64,000 bases of DNA, from positions 1 through 64,000 of the forward strand of contig NZ_JAGSHT010000006.1 of the NCBI RefSeq assembly GCF_019947135.1. Reading direction: 5' to 3'. The notes beneath the pieces are model-generated. The model searched no databases and had not been told where the DNA came from. It was given only the letters and a program-made list of their open reading frames with translations. This DNA comes from Occultella gossypii (GTDB lineage Bacteria > Actinomycetota > Actinomycetes > Actinomycetales > Beutenbergiaceae). This document shows, one piece after another, positions 1 to 8,052 of the stretch; within the stretch, counting starts at the first letter, position 1; each line of letters opens with the position of its first letter. Position numbers and translations under genes: made by a program.

Positions 1-1
1 T

Positions 2-169
2 GCGCCCACCACCGACCCGACGAGCGGGTCCGAGGGGACAAATACGCCCACCGCGGGCCCGACGGGCGGGTCCGAGGGGACAAGTGCGCCCACCGCGGGC
101 CCGACGGGCGGGTCCGAGGGGACAAGTCCGCCCACCACCGGCCCGGCGGGCGGGTCCGAGGTCACGGGT
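2..169 (+). repeat. Four tandem 42-bp units coding for a linker
   Basis: Units run 2-43, 44-85, 86-127 and 128-169. Each encodes a variant of PTAGPTGGSEGT plus one leading and one trailing residue. Units 2 and 3 are nearly identical at DNA level, and the outer units have drifted. The array is in frame with the HNH protein, so copy-number change by slippage would only alter linker length. Confidence 0.85.
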
Positions 170-874
170 GCGCCCACCGCGTCTTCGGGTGGGGCTGGGG
201 CCGGCTCGGGTGGGTTCTGGGGGTCCTGGCACGGCGCTGATACCGGGGCCGATCCCCGGGTGTTCACCCCCGCACGGGGTCAGGGGCTGCCACGGGTCTG
301 GCCGGTCGGGGTCCTCGGCGGGCGCCGCGCCCAGATCCTCATCCGGGTTTCCCTGTCGACCCTGATGGGCGGCGACGACCCCGGCGACATCGAAGGCCTC
401 GGCCCGATCCCCGCCGACGTCGCCCGCGCCTTCGCCGCCGGCGGCACCTGGCGACGCCTGGTCACCGACCCCACCACCAACCAAGTCACCGACTACGGCA
501 CCACCCGCTACGAACCCCCACAGAACATGACCGACCGGATCAAAGAAAACGAACCGTACTGCACCGCACCCGGCTGCTCAGCCACCGCCCGGATGACCGA
601 ACTCGACCACCGTGTCCCGTTTCCTCTCGGACCCACCAGCGACGACAACCTCGACCCCAAATGCCGACGCTGCCACGTCCTGAAGACCCACGGCGACTTC
701 GAAGACGAAGTCGACCAACACGGCAACCGGTTCTGGCGCACCCCCACCGGCCACGTCTACATGCGCACCCCCGACGGCACCACCACCGAACTACCCCGAA
801 CCCACCCCGAACACACCGGACACGGCCCCACCTACCGCACCGCACCCAACCCCGACGAACCACCACCCTTCTGA
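2..874 (+). CDS. DUF222/HNH endonuclease family protein, C-terminal part
   Basis: The reading frame is open from the left edge to the TGA at 872-874, so the 5' end lies outside the window (290 residues visible). The C-terminal third holds an HNH nuclease fold: paired cysteines in YCTAPGC (codons from 557), DHRVPFPLG with the Asp-His pair, a downstream NL, and CRRCH followed by K. This layout is typical of the multicopy DUF222-HNH proteins of Actinobacteria, whose cellular role is poorly defined. Before the nuclease lies a low-complexity linker built from four 14-residue Pro/Thr/Gly/Ser/Glu units. The DUF222 domain itself would lie upstream and is not seen. A GTG at 260 would give a shorter protein, but the frame continues through the repeat, so I treat it as internal. 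Confidence 0.8.
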   Translation, partial: APTTDPTSGSEGTNTPTAGPTGGSEGTSAPTAGPTGGSEGTSPPTTGPAGGSEVTGAPTASSGGAGAGSGGFWGSWHGADTGADPRVFTPARGQGLPRVWPVGVLGGRRAQILIRVSLSTLMGGDDPGDIEGLGPIPADVARAFAAGGTWRRLVTDPTTNQVTDYGTTRYEPPQNMTDRIKENEPYCTAPGCSATARMTELDHRVPFPLGPTSDDNLDPKCRRCHVLKTHGDFEDEVDQHGNRFWRTPTGHVYMRTPDGTTTELPRTHPEHTGHGPTYRTAPNPDEPPPF

Positions 875-941
875 ACCGTGAGCTCCGGCAGGACCGCAGT
901 CGAGCGTCGCCGAGTGGCCCCCGTCCGCCGACGCCTCGAAC

Positions 942-1352
942 TCAGTCGTCGCTGGGTAGGAACAGTGCAACGACCGCGGTCAGCGCCGCAGGAACATAGA
1001 AGACCCCGATCCCCAGCAGGGTGAAGAAGGCGAACGCGATCAGCAGCACCGCGGTCAGCACCGCAATGACCCGGCCCTTCAGGAGCAGCGGCAGCCCGGC
1101 CAGTAGCACCGGGATCGCGAGGACACCCAGCACCGCCGGACCGCTCTGCGCGATCAGGCTGATCCGCTCGATGTCCGCCGGGGATGCGGTGGCGTCCTGA
1201 CCCGGGACCAGGAAGATCGGCACGAATGCGAGGACCACGAACGCCACCGCTGCCAGCACGAGCGCCACCCTGTGTGCGAACCGCCGGGTCAGCGGTGGTC
1301 TGCGGTGGCGGTCGGGGTCACGCTTGCCGCCGGCGGCCGGGGTGTCGGACAT
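942..1352 (-). CDS. Small membrane protein, four predicted helices
   Basis: A 136-residue protein with a basic, Pro/Arg-rich N-terminus (about 1-28) and four hydrophobic segments at about 29-50, 68-87, 93-113 and 115-132. I do not recognise a family. It is paralogous to the protein at 3948-4361: both share an extracytoplasmic loop after helix 1, a PVLL(A/T)G(V/L)PLL segment in helix 2 and a FY(V/A)PAA..AVVAL segment in helix 4. The ATG is preceded at a 6-nt distance by a -10 element (TAAGGT, 1359-1364), so the gene is probably leaderless and this start is secure. It is transcribed divergently from the SRPBCC-ArsR pair. The function is unknown. Confidence 0.7.
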   Translation of the reverse strand: MSDTPAAGGKRDPDRHRRPPLTRRFAHRVALVLAAVAFVVLAFVPIFLVPGQDATASPADIERISLIAQSGPAVLGVLAIPVLLAGLPLLLKGRVIAVLTAVLLIAFAFFTLLGIGVFYVPAALTAVVALFLPSDD

Positions 1353-1358
1353 GACCCG

Positions 1359-1364
1359 ACCTTA
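1359..1364 (-). promoter_or_regulatory. -10 element for leaderless gene at 1352
   Basis: TAAGGT on the minus strand lies 6 nt before the ATG, matching the TANNNT plus 6-7 nt spacing of actinobacterial leaderless transcripts. Confidence 0.5.
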
Positions 1365-1386
1365 GCGATCGACTGACCCGCGGAAC

Positions 1387-1404
1387 CGCAACTAGACAGT
1401 TGCG
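1387..1404. promoter_or_regulatory. Inverted repeat, candidate ArsR operator
   Basis: A perfect 7-bp inverted repeat (CGCAACT, 4-nt spacer AGAC, AGTTGCG) lies 110 bp upstream of the SRPBCC-ArsR pair and about 35 bp from the divergent gene at 1352. A second, shorter palindrome (ATTGC-A-GCAAT) lies at 1446-1456. ArsR proteins bind such palindromes, but the assignment is inference from position only. Confidence 0.4.
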
Positions 1405-1513
1405 CCATCGGCGATCACGATCTAGAGTCGACTTGCAACCGGATGATTGCAGCAATGCCATATCGGCCACGCCTCGATCAACCACAGCACCCACTCGAGC
1501 AGGAGGGTCTCCC

Positions 1514-2011
1514 ATGAGCACCGACACCGACCACGCCGTCGCCGACTTCGACGCGGGCACCATCACCCGCACGATTCGGATCGAGGCACCGATCGGGACC
1601 GTCTGGACCGCCCTCACCTCGCCCGAACACATCGCCACCTGGTGGGGCCACCCCTCGGAGTTCCCGGACGGCTGGCAGGCCGGCTCCCTGGGCCACTTCG
1701 TCTGGGAGGACCACACGTTCCCGGTCCGCATCGACGAACTCGATCCGCCGACCGCGTTCGCCCTCACCTGGGGCGATCTGGACACCACGCTGGAGCAGTC
1801 CGCGGCCGCCACACAGGTCCGCTTCACCCTCACCGCCGCCGGCGACACGACCACGGTCACGGTCCTCGAGACGGGCTTCGACCGCCTCGACGCCGCCGCC
1901 CGCCGGGCTGCGATGGACGAGAACACCGGCGGCTGGAACACCGTCCTGGACGCCCTCCGCGACTACACCGCGGGCAGGGCTACTCCCGCCGACCTTCAGG
2001 CCGTGCGATGA
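1514..2011 (+). CDS. SRPBCC (AHSA1-type) domain protein
   Basis: A 165-residue protein of the START/Bet v1-like SRPBCC superfamily, activator-of-Hsp90-homologue type. It has the N-terminal strand TITRTIRIEAPIGTVWTAL, the signature WWGHP turn near residue 43 and a C-terminal helix with GWNTVLDALRDY. Family members bind hydrophobic ligands or act as small modulators; the ligand here cannot be read from sequence. The ATG at 1514 follows an AGGAGG ribosome site at 1501, so the longer open frame upstream is not used. The stop overlaps the ATG of the ArsR gene by 4 bp. SRPBCC-ArsR pairs are common in Actinobacteria and suggest autoregulation. Confidence 0.85.
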   Translation: MSTDTDHAVADFDAGTITRTIRIEAPIGTVWTALTSPEHIATWWGHPSEFPDGWQAGSLGHFVWEDHTFPVRIDELDPPTAFALTWGDLDTTLEQSAAATQVRFTLTAAGDTTTVTVLETGFDRLDAAARRAAMDENTGGWNTVLDALRDYTAGRATPADLQAVR

Positions 2012-2400
2012 CTCCCCCGGCGACCACCGACCGACCGGCACCCGCCCTCTCGACGCGACGTCCGCCGTCGGGCACCACCGTGCTCGACCCGGTGCCGCTG
2101 TGCGCGGCCCTGGCGGACGCGACCCGCTGGGAGATCCTCGCGATGCTCGGCGACCGGGACGCCTCCGCCAGCGAGCTCGCCGAGGAGCTGCCGATCTCAC
2201 GGCAGGCGATCGCCAAGCACCTGCAGCAGCTCGCGGCCGTCGGACTGGTGGAGCCGGTCCCGGCAGGCCGGGCGATCCGCTACCGCGCCCTCGGGGCCCA
2301 GCTCGGTCAGCTCGCCCGGCACCTGGAGACGATCGGCCGCGGCTGGGACGCCCGACTGTCCCGGCTCAAGGACGTGGCGGAGGCCCTGCACCGCGGCTGA
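2008..2400 (+). CDS. ArsR-family winged-helix transcriptional regulator
   Basis: A 130-residue protein with a classic ArsR/SmtB winged helix: ADATRWEILAMLGD (helix 1), SASELAEELPISRQAIAKHLQQL (helix-turn-helix, about residues 52-74) and the wing VEPVPAGRAIRYRAL. No CXCXXC metal-binding motif is seen, so it resembles the non-metal ArsR class that travels with SRPBCC proteins. An ATGA overlap with the upstream gene implies translational coupling. It probably represses its own operon through the palindromes at 1387-1404 or 1446-1456, which is inference. Confidence 0.88.
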   Translation: MTPPATTDRPAPALSTRRPPSGTTVLDPVPLCAALADATRWEILAMLGDRDASASELAEELPISRQAIAKHLQQLAAVGLVEPVPAGRAIRYRALGAQLGQLARHLETIGRGWDARLSRLKDVAEALHRG

Positions 2401-2419
2401 CCACGCAGCCCGAACCTGG

Positions 2420-3244
2420 TCAGTGCCCGACGACGTCCGAGTCGGCCACGTCCGCGTCACCGGAGTCGAGGGCATCGATCCCGGCGATCTCCTCGCTGGT
2501 CAGTTCGAAGTCGAAGATGGTGATGTTCTCGGCGATGCGCCCCGGGTCCGCGGACTTCGGGATCGGCAGCGCGCCGGTCTGGGTGTGCCAGCGCAGCACC
2601 ACCTGCGCCGGGGTGCGCCCATGAGCCTGCGCGGCCTGGGTGATCGCGGGTTCGGCGAGCAGGTCGCCGGCCTTGCCCAGCGGCGTGTAGGCCTCGGTGA
2701 GGATGCCGTGCTCGGCGTGGAAGGCCAGCTCGGCGCGGCGCGGGTTGCGGGGGTCGCGCTTGATCTGGTTCACGTCCGGCACCAGGCCGGAATCGAGGAC
2801 CGCCTGCAGGTGCGCGGGCTTGAAGTTCGAGACGCCGACGGCGCGGATGAGTCCCTCCTCGCGGAGCGCGACGAGGCCTCGCACGGCGTCGACGAACCCG
2901 CCGAACGCGGGCCGCGGCCAGTGCGCCAGGAACAGGTCGATGTACTCCACACCGAGCCGGGCCGCGCTGGCCTCGAAGGCCCGCCGGACGCCGTCGTAGG
3001 AGTGCCACTTCTCGTTGAACTTCGTGGTCAGGAACACCTCACCGCGGTCGATCCCGGAGCGGCGCACGCCCTCGCCCACACCTGCCTCGTTGCCGTAGTT
3101 CTCGGCGGTGTCGATGAGCCGATAGCCCGCGCCGATCGCGGTCTCGACGGCCGTGGCGACATCCGCGTCGTCCATCGGCCAGGTGCCAAGGCCCAGCGCG
3201 GGGATCGTGGTTCCGGACGTCAGGGTCAGGGTGGGAGCAGTCAT
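2420..3244 (-). CDS. Aldo/keto reductase
   Basis: A 274-residue AKR-superfamily TIM-barrel oxidoreductase using NADPH. The catalytic tetrad is visible: Asp and Tyr in DTAENYGNE, Lys in LTTKF and His in LAHWPRP. VGVSNF, which follows the catalytic His in this family, and PIPKS near the cofactor phosphate site are also present. The usual NQVE segment reads NQIKRDP, so the substrate or phosphate side pocket differs from well-studied members. The ATG at 3244 begins the first beta strand. The open frame continues 94 codons upstream without similarity and overlaps the divergent gene, so I rejected that extension. The natural substrate is unknown. Confidence 0.9.
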   Translation of the reverse strand: MTAPTLTLTSGTTIPALGLGTWPMDDADVATAVETAIGAGYRLIDTAENYGNEAGVGEGVRRSGIDRGEVFLTTKFNEKWHSYDGVRRAFEASAARLGVEYIDLFLAHWPRPAFGGFVDAVRGLVALREEGLIRAVGVSNFKPAHLQAVLDSGLVPDVNQIKRDPRNPRRAELAFHAEHGILTEAYTPLGKAGDLLAEPAITQAAQAHGRTPAQVVLRWHTQTGALPIPKSADPGRIAENITIFDFELTSEEIAGIDALDSGDADVADSDVVGH

Positions 3245-3389
3245 GGCCCCGAGTCTGTCATCCGGCCGCGGCACGGGGCCAGGTGCGACCACGCTCTGAT
3301 CACGGCGGTCCGATCCGACTACCGTGGCTACCCTCCGAGGAGCGCCGATGCCGGCGCGTGACCCCGGCTCGAGAACGAGAGGCGCCACG

Positions 3390-3962
3390 ATGATCGACGG
3401 GCTCGTCGACCACCTCGAGGGGACGCTCGGCGCGATCGCAGCAGGCTGGAGGACCGATCCGGACGGTACGCCGGCGCCCTTCCAGGTGGTCGAGTTCGAG
3501 ACGGGACGGATCGACGATGCGGTCATCTACTCGACGCTCGGCCTGAGCGAGTACGTCCTGGAATCGCCGACCGCCGACGGCCACTCCCACCTCGAGCTGA
3601 TCATGATCGCGCCCGAGGGCCTCCGAGGCAGCGCCCTGCCGTTCCAGCTGCTCGACATCGGCCGGCTGGTGGTCGAGCGCCGTGAGTTGCCGGGCCTCGG
3701 AACCATCATCCGGAACAACCGAACGCTCGCCGACCTCTCGACGATGGACGCCCTCTACGTGGGCCGACCCCTCTACTTCACACCGGAGTTCGCGACATTC
3801 AGCAACGGTGACCGGGCGGTCACCATCGACTGGCTCCTCCCCGTGTCGCAGCAGGAGGCGGCGTTCGTCGACGCCAACGGCTGGCAGGCGTTCGAGAAAC
3901 TCATGTACGAACGCGAGGACCTCGACCCGATCGACTACAACCGGGCCTCACTCCTGCCCTGA
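3390..3962 (+). CDS. Suppressor-of-fused (SUFU)-like domain protein
   Basis: A 190-residue cytosolic protein resembling bacterial SUFU-domain proteins. It has an N-terminal helix HLEGTLGAIAAGW, a strand-rich core with TLGLSEYVLE and SHLELIMIAPEGL, and a C-terminal segment with WLLPVSQQEAAFVDANGWQAFEKLMY that fits the family. In bacteria, SUFU proteins often serve as immunity proteins in polymorphic toxin loci, but no toxin gene is adjacent here, so the role is open. I chose ATG 3390 because GAGAGG lies just upstream and the domain begins there; ATG 3348 (with GAGGAG) and 3324 are alternatives. The last 15 bp overlap the convergent gene. Confidence 0.75.
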   Translation: MIDGLVDHLEGTLGAIAAGWRTDPDGTPAPFQVVEFETGRIDDAVIYSTLGLSEYVLESPTADGHSHLELIMIAPEGLRGSALPFQLLDIGRLVVERRELPGLGTIIRNNRTLADLSTMDALYVGRPLYFTPEFATFSNGDRAVTIDWLLPVSQQEAAFVDANGWQAFEKLMYEREDLDPIDYNRASLLP

Positions 3963-4361
3963 TCGGCGCCGGACCAGCAGGGCGACCACGGCCACGATCG
4001 CAGCGGGCGCGTAGAACAGCCCGATCGAAGGCCCGCCGAGCGCCATGAAGAACACGAGCACGGCCGCGCACGCGATGGTCACGCCGGGCAGCCGGCCGCT
4101 CGGGATCAGCAGCGGCACCCCGGTCAGTAGCACGGGCACGAGCAGCGGAACCAGCACCTTGGGGCCGTTCACATCCAGCAGCGTCGCCGTGAAGTCCTCG
4201 GTGCCGGCGGAGGTGGTCGTGCTGCCCGCGTAGAGCGGCAGCACCAACAACAGCACGGCCGCCGCGCAGGCGAGGCCGAACGCGACGAACTGCCACACCC
4301 GCGCGGTGGTCCGGTACGGCGCGCGTGCCGCTGGCTGCGCAGCGTCGACGGTCGGGCTCAT
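3948..4361 (-). CDS. Small membrane protein, paralogue of 942-1352
   Basis: A 137-residue protein with four hydrophobic segments (about 22-44, 69-87, 92-110, 113-131) and an Arg-rich C-terminal tail. It shares architecture and short motifs with the protein at 942-1352 (PVLLTGVPLL, GLFYAPAAIVAVVALL), so the two are paralogues separated by 2.6 kb. I do not recognise a named family. The GATACT box at 4369-4374 lies 7 nt before the ATG, consistent with leaderless transcription. The 3' end overlaps the SUFU gene convergently by 15 bp. Confidence 0.7.
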   Translation of the reverse strand: MSPTVDAAQPAARAPYRTTARVWQFVAFGLACAAAVLLLVLPLYAGSTTTSAGTEDFTATLLDVNGPKVLVPLLVPVLLTGVPLLIPSGRLPGVTIACAAVLVFFMALGGPSIGLFYAPAAIVAVVALLVRRRSGQE

Positions 4362-4433
4362 GGGACCAAGTATCCCATCGACCCGGTGCCTGCACCGTGA
4401 TCGCGCAGACCGGCGCTCACCAGCCGGTGCCGA

Positions 4434-5807
4434 TCAGCAGGCGCCGGTGAGGTCCTGCGCGCTGGCACCGCCGGTGCCGGCCTCGGAGGGAGTCTGGGTA
4501 GCCGCGTCGTCCGGCGCTTCGGTGTTCGACGGCGGCGCGTCCGTCCGTGTGCCCGTGCCGCTCGGTGCGTCCGTGGGGGTGGCGTCGGCAGTCGGATCGG
4601 CCGCGCCCGATGGAGCCCCGTCGCCCGCTCCGTCGTCGGTTCCGAGGATCGGCTCGTCGGCTGCCATCGCTTCCCAGATCTCGTCCACCTCGCTGGTCCA
4701 GACGAGCCGGTTCGGGTCGGGGGCGTAGGCGCCGTACGGGGTCGTGAGGAAGACGACGTCCGCGGCGGAGAGCGACCGCAGGCTCAGCGCCAGGCCCGCC
4801 ATGCCGGTCAGGGACGAGAGGTTCGCACTCATCGTCAGGGACCCGAGAGCCGCGTTGACCATTCCGTAGAGTGCCGGGCCGTCCGCGAGGATGTTCCGCG
4901 AGAGGACCTCGTCGACCATCGCTGACATCAGCCGCTGCTGGCGCTCGATCCGGCCGGGATCGGAGCCGTCCCCCAGGCCGACGCCGGTCCGAGCACGCGC
5001 GTAACCGAGGGCCTGATCGCCGGTGAGCGTCTGCTGCCCGGCATCGAGGTAGAGGTTCGCCTTGGGCGCCTCGATCGGCTCCGGGATGCAGATGTCCACG
5101 CCGCCGAGCGCGTCGACCATCTCCACGAAGCCGCCCATCTCGACCAGGACGAACCCGTCGATGGTCAGTCCTGTGACGGACTGGGCGAGGTTGATGTCGC
5201 AGGCGACGGCGGACTCCTTGTCGCCGCCGACCTGCCAGCCGGTCGCGTACGCCGCGTTGTACTGCCCGTACCACCCGCGGATCGTCTCGCCGGAGGTCGT
5301 CGGGCAGTCGGGGATCTGGACCATGATGTCGCGCGGGATCGAGACCAGCTCGACCCGGGACCGGTCCGCGGAGATGTGGGCGACGATGTGGGTGTCCGCC
5401 AGGACCGAGTCGAACCCGTCGTCGACGGCGCCATCGGCGCGGCTGTCCGAGCCGATGATGAGGATGTTCAAGGCCGTGCCCGCGTTCGGGTCGGCCGGCG
5501 GCGCGGGGGTCGCGGCCGCACCGTCCGCATCGGTCGGGCGGACGATCAGATCGTCGACCTCGATGACGTCGACCTCGGACTGCAGCTGCGCGTACACCGA
5601 GCCGCCGAACGTGAGGGCGAACGCGAGCGCGCCCACCACTCCCACTGCTGCGGTTCGCAGTCGGGCGCGCCGGATCCGCCGGGCGTGCCGAGGCCGACGC
5701 GCGAGCTCCCCTGGACTCGTGGGCGAGGGGTTCCGGGCGGGTGCGGTCGCGGGACGGCCCGACCGTCGGATCGGGACCGACGACCTGGCATGGCGGGCGG
5801 ATGGCAT
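4434..5807 (-). CDS. LytR-CpsA-Psr (LCP) family cell-wall glycopolymer ligase
   Basis: A 457-residue protein with a basic cytoplasmic tail (1-50), a single membrane anchor (about 51-73), an extracytoplasmic LCP domain (about 115-320) and a Thr/Ala/Pro/Asp-rich C-terminal tail. LCP hallmarks are the strand LNILIIGSDSRAD, the Arg/Asp pocket in SIPRDIMVQIP, and GYARARTG...DPGRIERQQR, which bind the polyprenyl pyrophosphate substrate. Family members transfer teichoic acid, arabinogalactan or capsule polymers from lipid carriers to peptidoglycan; which polymer is unknown. ATG 5807 is fixed by a near-consensus -10 (TAAAAT, 5815-5820) 7 nt upstream. The protein ends in a lone C-terminal cysteine, and there is no LytR_C domain. 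Confidence 0.9.
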   Translation of the reverse strand: MPSARHARSSVPIRRSGRPATAPARNPSPTSPGELARRPRHARRIRRARLRTAAVGVVGALAFALTFGGSVYAQLQSEVDVIEVDDLIVRPTDADGAAATPAPPADPNAGTALNILIIGSDSRADGAVDDGFDSVLADTHIVAHISADRSRVELVSIPRDIMVQIPDCPTTSGETIRGWYGQYNAAYATGWQVGGDKESAVACDINLAQSVTGLTIDGFVLVEMGGFVEMVDALGGVDICIPEPIEAPKANLYLDAGQQTLTGDQALGYARARTGVGLGDGSDPGRIERQQRLMSAMVDEVLSRNILADGPALYGMVNAALGSLTMSANLSSLTGMAGLALSLRSLSAADVVFLTTPYGAYAPDPNRLVWTSEVDEIWEAMAADEPILGTDDGAGDGAPSGAADPTADATPTDAPSGTGTRTDAPPSNTEAPDDAATQTPSEAGTGGASAQDLTGAC

Positions 5808-5814
5808 CGCCCCG

Positions 5815-5820
5815 ATTTTA
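5815..5820 (-). promoter_or_regulatory. -10 element of the LCP gene
   Basis: TAAAAT on the minus strand lies 7 nt before ATG 5807. It is near-consensus in an otherwise GC-rich stretch and indicates a leaderless transcript. Confidence 0.6.
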
Positions 5821-5887
5821 GGAGTACTGCGAGGCGAAATCCGCACACTCGCGGGCGTGAGCCGTGGACGGATTGTGCAGGATTGCG

Positions 5888-6274
5888 TCAGTCCCGATCC
5901 GACTCGGCAGGCACTGTGTCCACCGATCGGCCCGTGGCACCGTCGGACGCCTCGGATCGGGCCGGCACCAGCTTGAGGCCGACCACCGCGCCGATGATGC
6001 CGAGGATGAACACGACCTTCCACACCGAGACCGACTCGGCGCCCGTGGCGATCGCGTACGTCACCGTGAGAGCGGCGCCGATCCCGGTCCAGACCGCGTA
6101 GGCGGTCCCGATCGGGATGGACCTCATAGCTCGCCCGAGCCCGAGCATGCTGAGCGTCAGGGCGACCGCGAACACGATCGTCGGGACCGGTTGACTGAAG
6201 CCGTCCGACTGACCGAGCGCGGTCGCCCAGACGGCTTCGAGGACGGCGCTGAGGAGCAGGATGAGCCACGGCAT
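5888..6274 (-). CDS. SMR-family guanidinium exporter subunit (Gdx/SugE-like)
   Basis: A 128-residue small multidrug resistance protein with four transmembrane helices and a polar C-terminal tail of about 22 residues. The conserved helix 1 glutamate lies in SAVLEAVWATAL, and PIGTAYAVWTGIGA in helix 2-3 is the SugE/Gdx signature rather than the EmrE one. It begins 1 nt after the stop of its partner at 6276-6590; such paired SMR genes usually encode heterodimers with opposite topology. The guanidine-III-like leader upstream of the pair supports guanidinium/proton exchange as the function. Confidence 0.88.
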   Translation of the reverse strand: MPWLILLLSAVLEAVWATALGQSDGFSQPVPTIVFAVALTLSMLGLGRAMRSIPIGTAYAVWTGIGAALTVTYAIATGAESVSVWKVVFILGIIGAVVGLKLVPARSEASDGATGRSVDTVPAESDRD

Positions 6275-6275
6275 C

Positions 6276-6590
6276 TCAGCTCACCACCTTGAGGCCGACG
6301 ACGCTGCCGACGAGCAGGACGAGCAGGCAGATCCTGGCGATCGACGCCGGTTCCTTACCCGTGATCATCGCCCAGACGACCGTCAGCGACGCGCCGATGC
6401 CGACCCAGACGGCGTAGGCCGTGCCGGTCGGAAGGGTCGTCATCGCGTAGGCGAGACCGGCCATGCTGACGAGCATGGCGACGACGAACAGCACCGACGG
6501 ACGCACCCGCTTGAAGCCGTCGGAGGCGGACAGAGCCGAGGCCCAGACCGCCTCGAGCATTCCGGACAGGACAAGTATCAACCAAGCCAT
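6276..6590 (-). CDS. SMR-family guanidinium exporter subunit, first gene of the pair
   Basis: A 104-residue four-helix SMR protein. Glu is in SGMLEAVWASAL and the Gdx-type motif is PTGTAYAVWVGIGA. The start at 6590 follows an AGAAGG ribosome site; the in-frame ATG 78 nt further upstream lies inside the structured leader and is not used. The ribosome site sits directly after the 3' strand of the riboswitch pseudoknot and overlaps a 9-bp long-range stem, so ligand binding likely controls translation of both subunits. The product probably exports guanidinium in exchange for protons. Confidence 0.9.
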   Translation of the reverse strand: MAWLILVLSGMLEAVWASALSASDGFKRVRPSVLFVVAMLVSMAGLAYAMTTLPTGTAYAVWVGIGASLTVVWAMITGKEPASIARICLLVLLVGSVVGLKVVS

Positions 6591-6666
6591 GATGAGGCCT
6601 TCTGAGTCAGTCTTGTCGCGATGCGGGTACTGCTCCCTCGTCCGCAGACCCTCGTCGGGCCTCATC
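6591..6666 (-). ncRNA. Guanidine-III (ykkC-III) riboswitch with long-range stem
   Basis: On the minus strand the leader contains, in order, GCGGACGAGG (6645-6636), GAGCAGT (6635-6629), GTACCCGC (6630-6623) and GACAAGAC (6617-6610), followed by ACTGACTC (6611-6604). These match the conserved strings and order of the class III guanidine aptamer. P1 can form from GCGG with CCGC, and the pseudoknot P2 from GAGCAGT with ACTG(A)CTC, leaving one bulged A. GATGAGGCC at the 5' end (6666-6658) is perfectly complementary to GGCCTCATC just before the start codon (6599-6591), which could hide the ribosome site. Downstream genes are SMR exporters, the standard targets of this class. Confidence 0.85.
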
Positions 6667-6670
6667 AACG

Positions 6671-6676
6671 AGGGTA
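6671..6676 (-). promoter_or_regulatory. -10 element of the riboswitch-SMR operon
   Basis: TACCCT on the minus strand places the transcript start at about 6664-6666, exactly at the first bases of the aptamer's closing stem. Confidence 0.5.
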
Positions 6677-6744
6677 GCCAAACAGGTCGACGGCGTCGAC
6701 GTGGGTTCGGTCACCACCTCGCGTCGGTCATCGGTCGGCCCCGG

Positions 6745-8052
6745 TCAGCCCGGCCTGGCCGAGGCGGCCGCCCGAGCGGCCGCGGGCAGTGCCGCGAGGA
6801 TCTGCTCCACGGCTGCGTCATCGTGTGCGGCCGAGACGAACCAGGCCTCGAACGCCGACGGCGGCAGGTTCACCCCGGCGTCGAGCATCGCGTGGAAGAA
6901 CGGCGGGTAGCGCCAGGCCTGCGCCGCCTTCACCTCGTCGTAGGTGCGCGGCCCCGGGCCGGACCAGCCCTGCTCGGCCGGGCTGCCGAACGCGAACGAG
7001 AACAGGTTGCCGGCCCGCTGGGTCGCGACCGGGACGCCCTCAGCGGCGAGCGCGGCCGTGACGGAACTCGCGACGGTGTCCGCGACTGCGTCCACCCGGC
7101 TGTACACGCCGCCGTCGGCCAGGCGCAGGGTCGCCGCGCCGGCGGCGACCGCCACCGGGTTCCCGGACAGGGTGCCGGCCTGGTAGACCGGCCCGGCCGG
7201 AGCGAGCATCCGCATCACGTCCGCCCGGCCGGCGAGCGCCGCGACGGGCAGTCCGCCGCCGATGACCTTGCCGAACGTGAGCAGATCCGGGGTCCAGCCG
7301 CCCTCGAGGCCCCACCAGCCGGCCGGGCCCACCCGGAACCCGGTGAGTACCTCGTCGGCGATGAACAGGGCGCCCTCAGCGCGGGCGATCTCGGCGACCG
7401 CGGCGTTGAAGCCCGGGTCCGGGGCGACCACACCCATGTTGGCGGCGGCGGCCTCGGTGATGACGGCAGCGATGTTGCCCGGGTGGGCGGCGAATGCGGC
7501 CCGCACGGCATCCAGGTCGTTGTAGCCGATCACGATGGTCTGCGCGGCGAATGCGGCGGGCACCCCGGCAGAGCCCGGCAGGGACAGGGTGGCGACCCCG
7601 GACCCGGACTCGGCGAGCAGTCCGTCGGAGTGGCCGTGATAGTGCCCGGCGAACTTGATGATCAGGTCCCGGCCGGTGAACCCGCGGGCCACCCGCAGGG
7701 CGGTCATGGTGGCCTCGGTGCCGGTGGAGACGAGCCGGACGAGCCCAGCGACCGGCACCCGCTCCCGGATGAGTTCGGCCAGTTCGACCTCCCCCGGCGT
7801 CGGCGCCCCGAACGAGAGCCCGCGGGCCGCGGCCTCCTGCACGGCGGCAACGACCTCCGGGTGGGCGTGCCCGAGGAGGGCCGGCCCCCAGGAGCCGACC
7901 AGGTCCACGTACTCGCGGCCGGTCGAGTCGGTGACTCGCGGGCCGCTCGCGGAGACGAGGAAGAGCGGGTCCCCGCCCACGCCGTTGAAGGCGCGCACGG
8001 GCGAGTTCACCCCGCCGGGGATCACGGCGGCGGCGCGGTCGAACAGGGTCAT
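6745..8052 (-). CDS. hemL: Glutamate-1-semialdehyde 2,1-aminomutase
   Basis: A 435-residue PLP enzyme that turns glutamate-1-semialdehyde into 5-aminolevulinate, the second step of the C5 pathway. The N-terminus [19 protein letters not shown] is diagnostic. The PLP lysine is in [13 protein letters not shown], and the aminotransferase aspartate lies in the strand [13 protein letters not shown]. Length is normal. It is the last gene of the heme operon; its ATG overlaps the hemB stop by 4 bp. No convincing terminator follows in the 150 bp before the SMR leader. Confidence 0.97.
   Translation of the reverse strand: MTLFDRAAAVIPGGVNSPVRAFNGVGGDPLFLVSASGPRVTDSTGREYVDLVGSWGPALLGHAHPEVVAAVQEAAARGLSFGAPTPGEVELAELIRERVPVAGLVRLVSTGTEATMTALRVARGFTGRDLIIKFAGHYHGHSDGLLAESGSGVATLSLPGSAGVPAAFAAQTIVIGYNDLDAVRAAFAAHPGNIAAVITEAAAANMGVVAPDPGFNAAVAEIARAEGALFIADEVLTGFRVGPAGWWGLEGGWTPDLLTFGKVIGGGLPVAALAGRADVMRMLAPAGPVYQAGTLSGNPVAVAAGAATLRLADGGVYSRVDAVADTVASSVTAALAAEGVPVATQRAGNLFSFAFGSPAEQGWSGPGPRTYDEVKAAQAWRYPPFFHAMLDAGVNLPPSAFEAWFVSAAHDDAAVEQILAALPAAARAAASARPG

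Noticed and set aside
6636-6657. Guanidine-II (mini-ykkC) riboswitch based on two ACGA motifs
   Set aside because: The flanking stems do not pair around ACGA tetraloops, whereas the full class III strings and pseudoknot are present.
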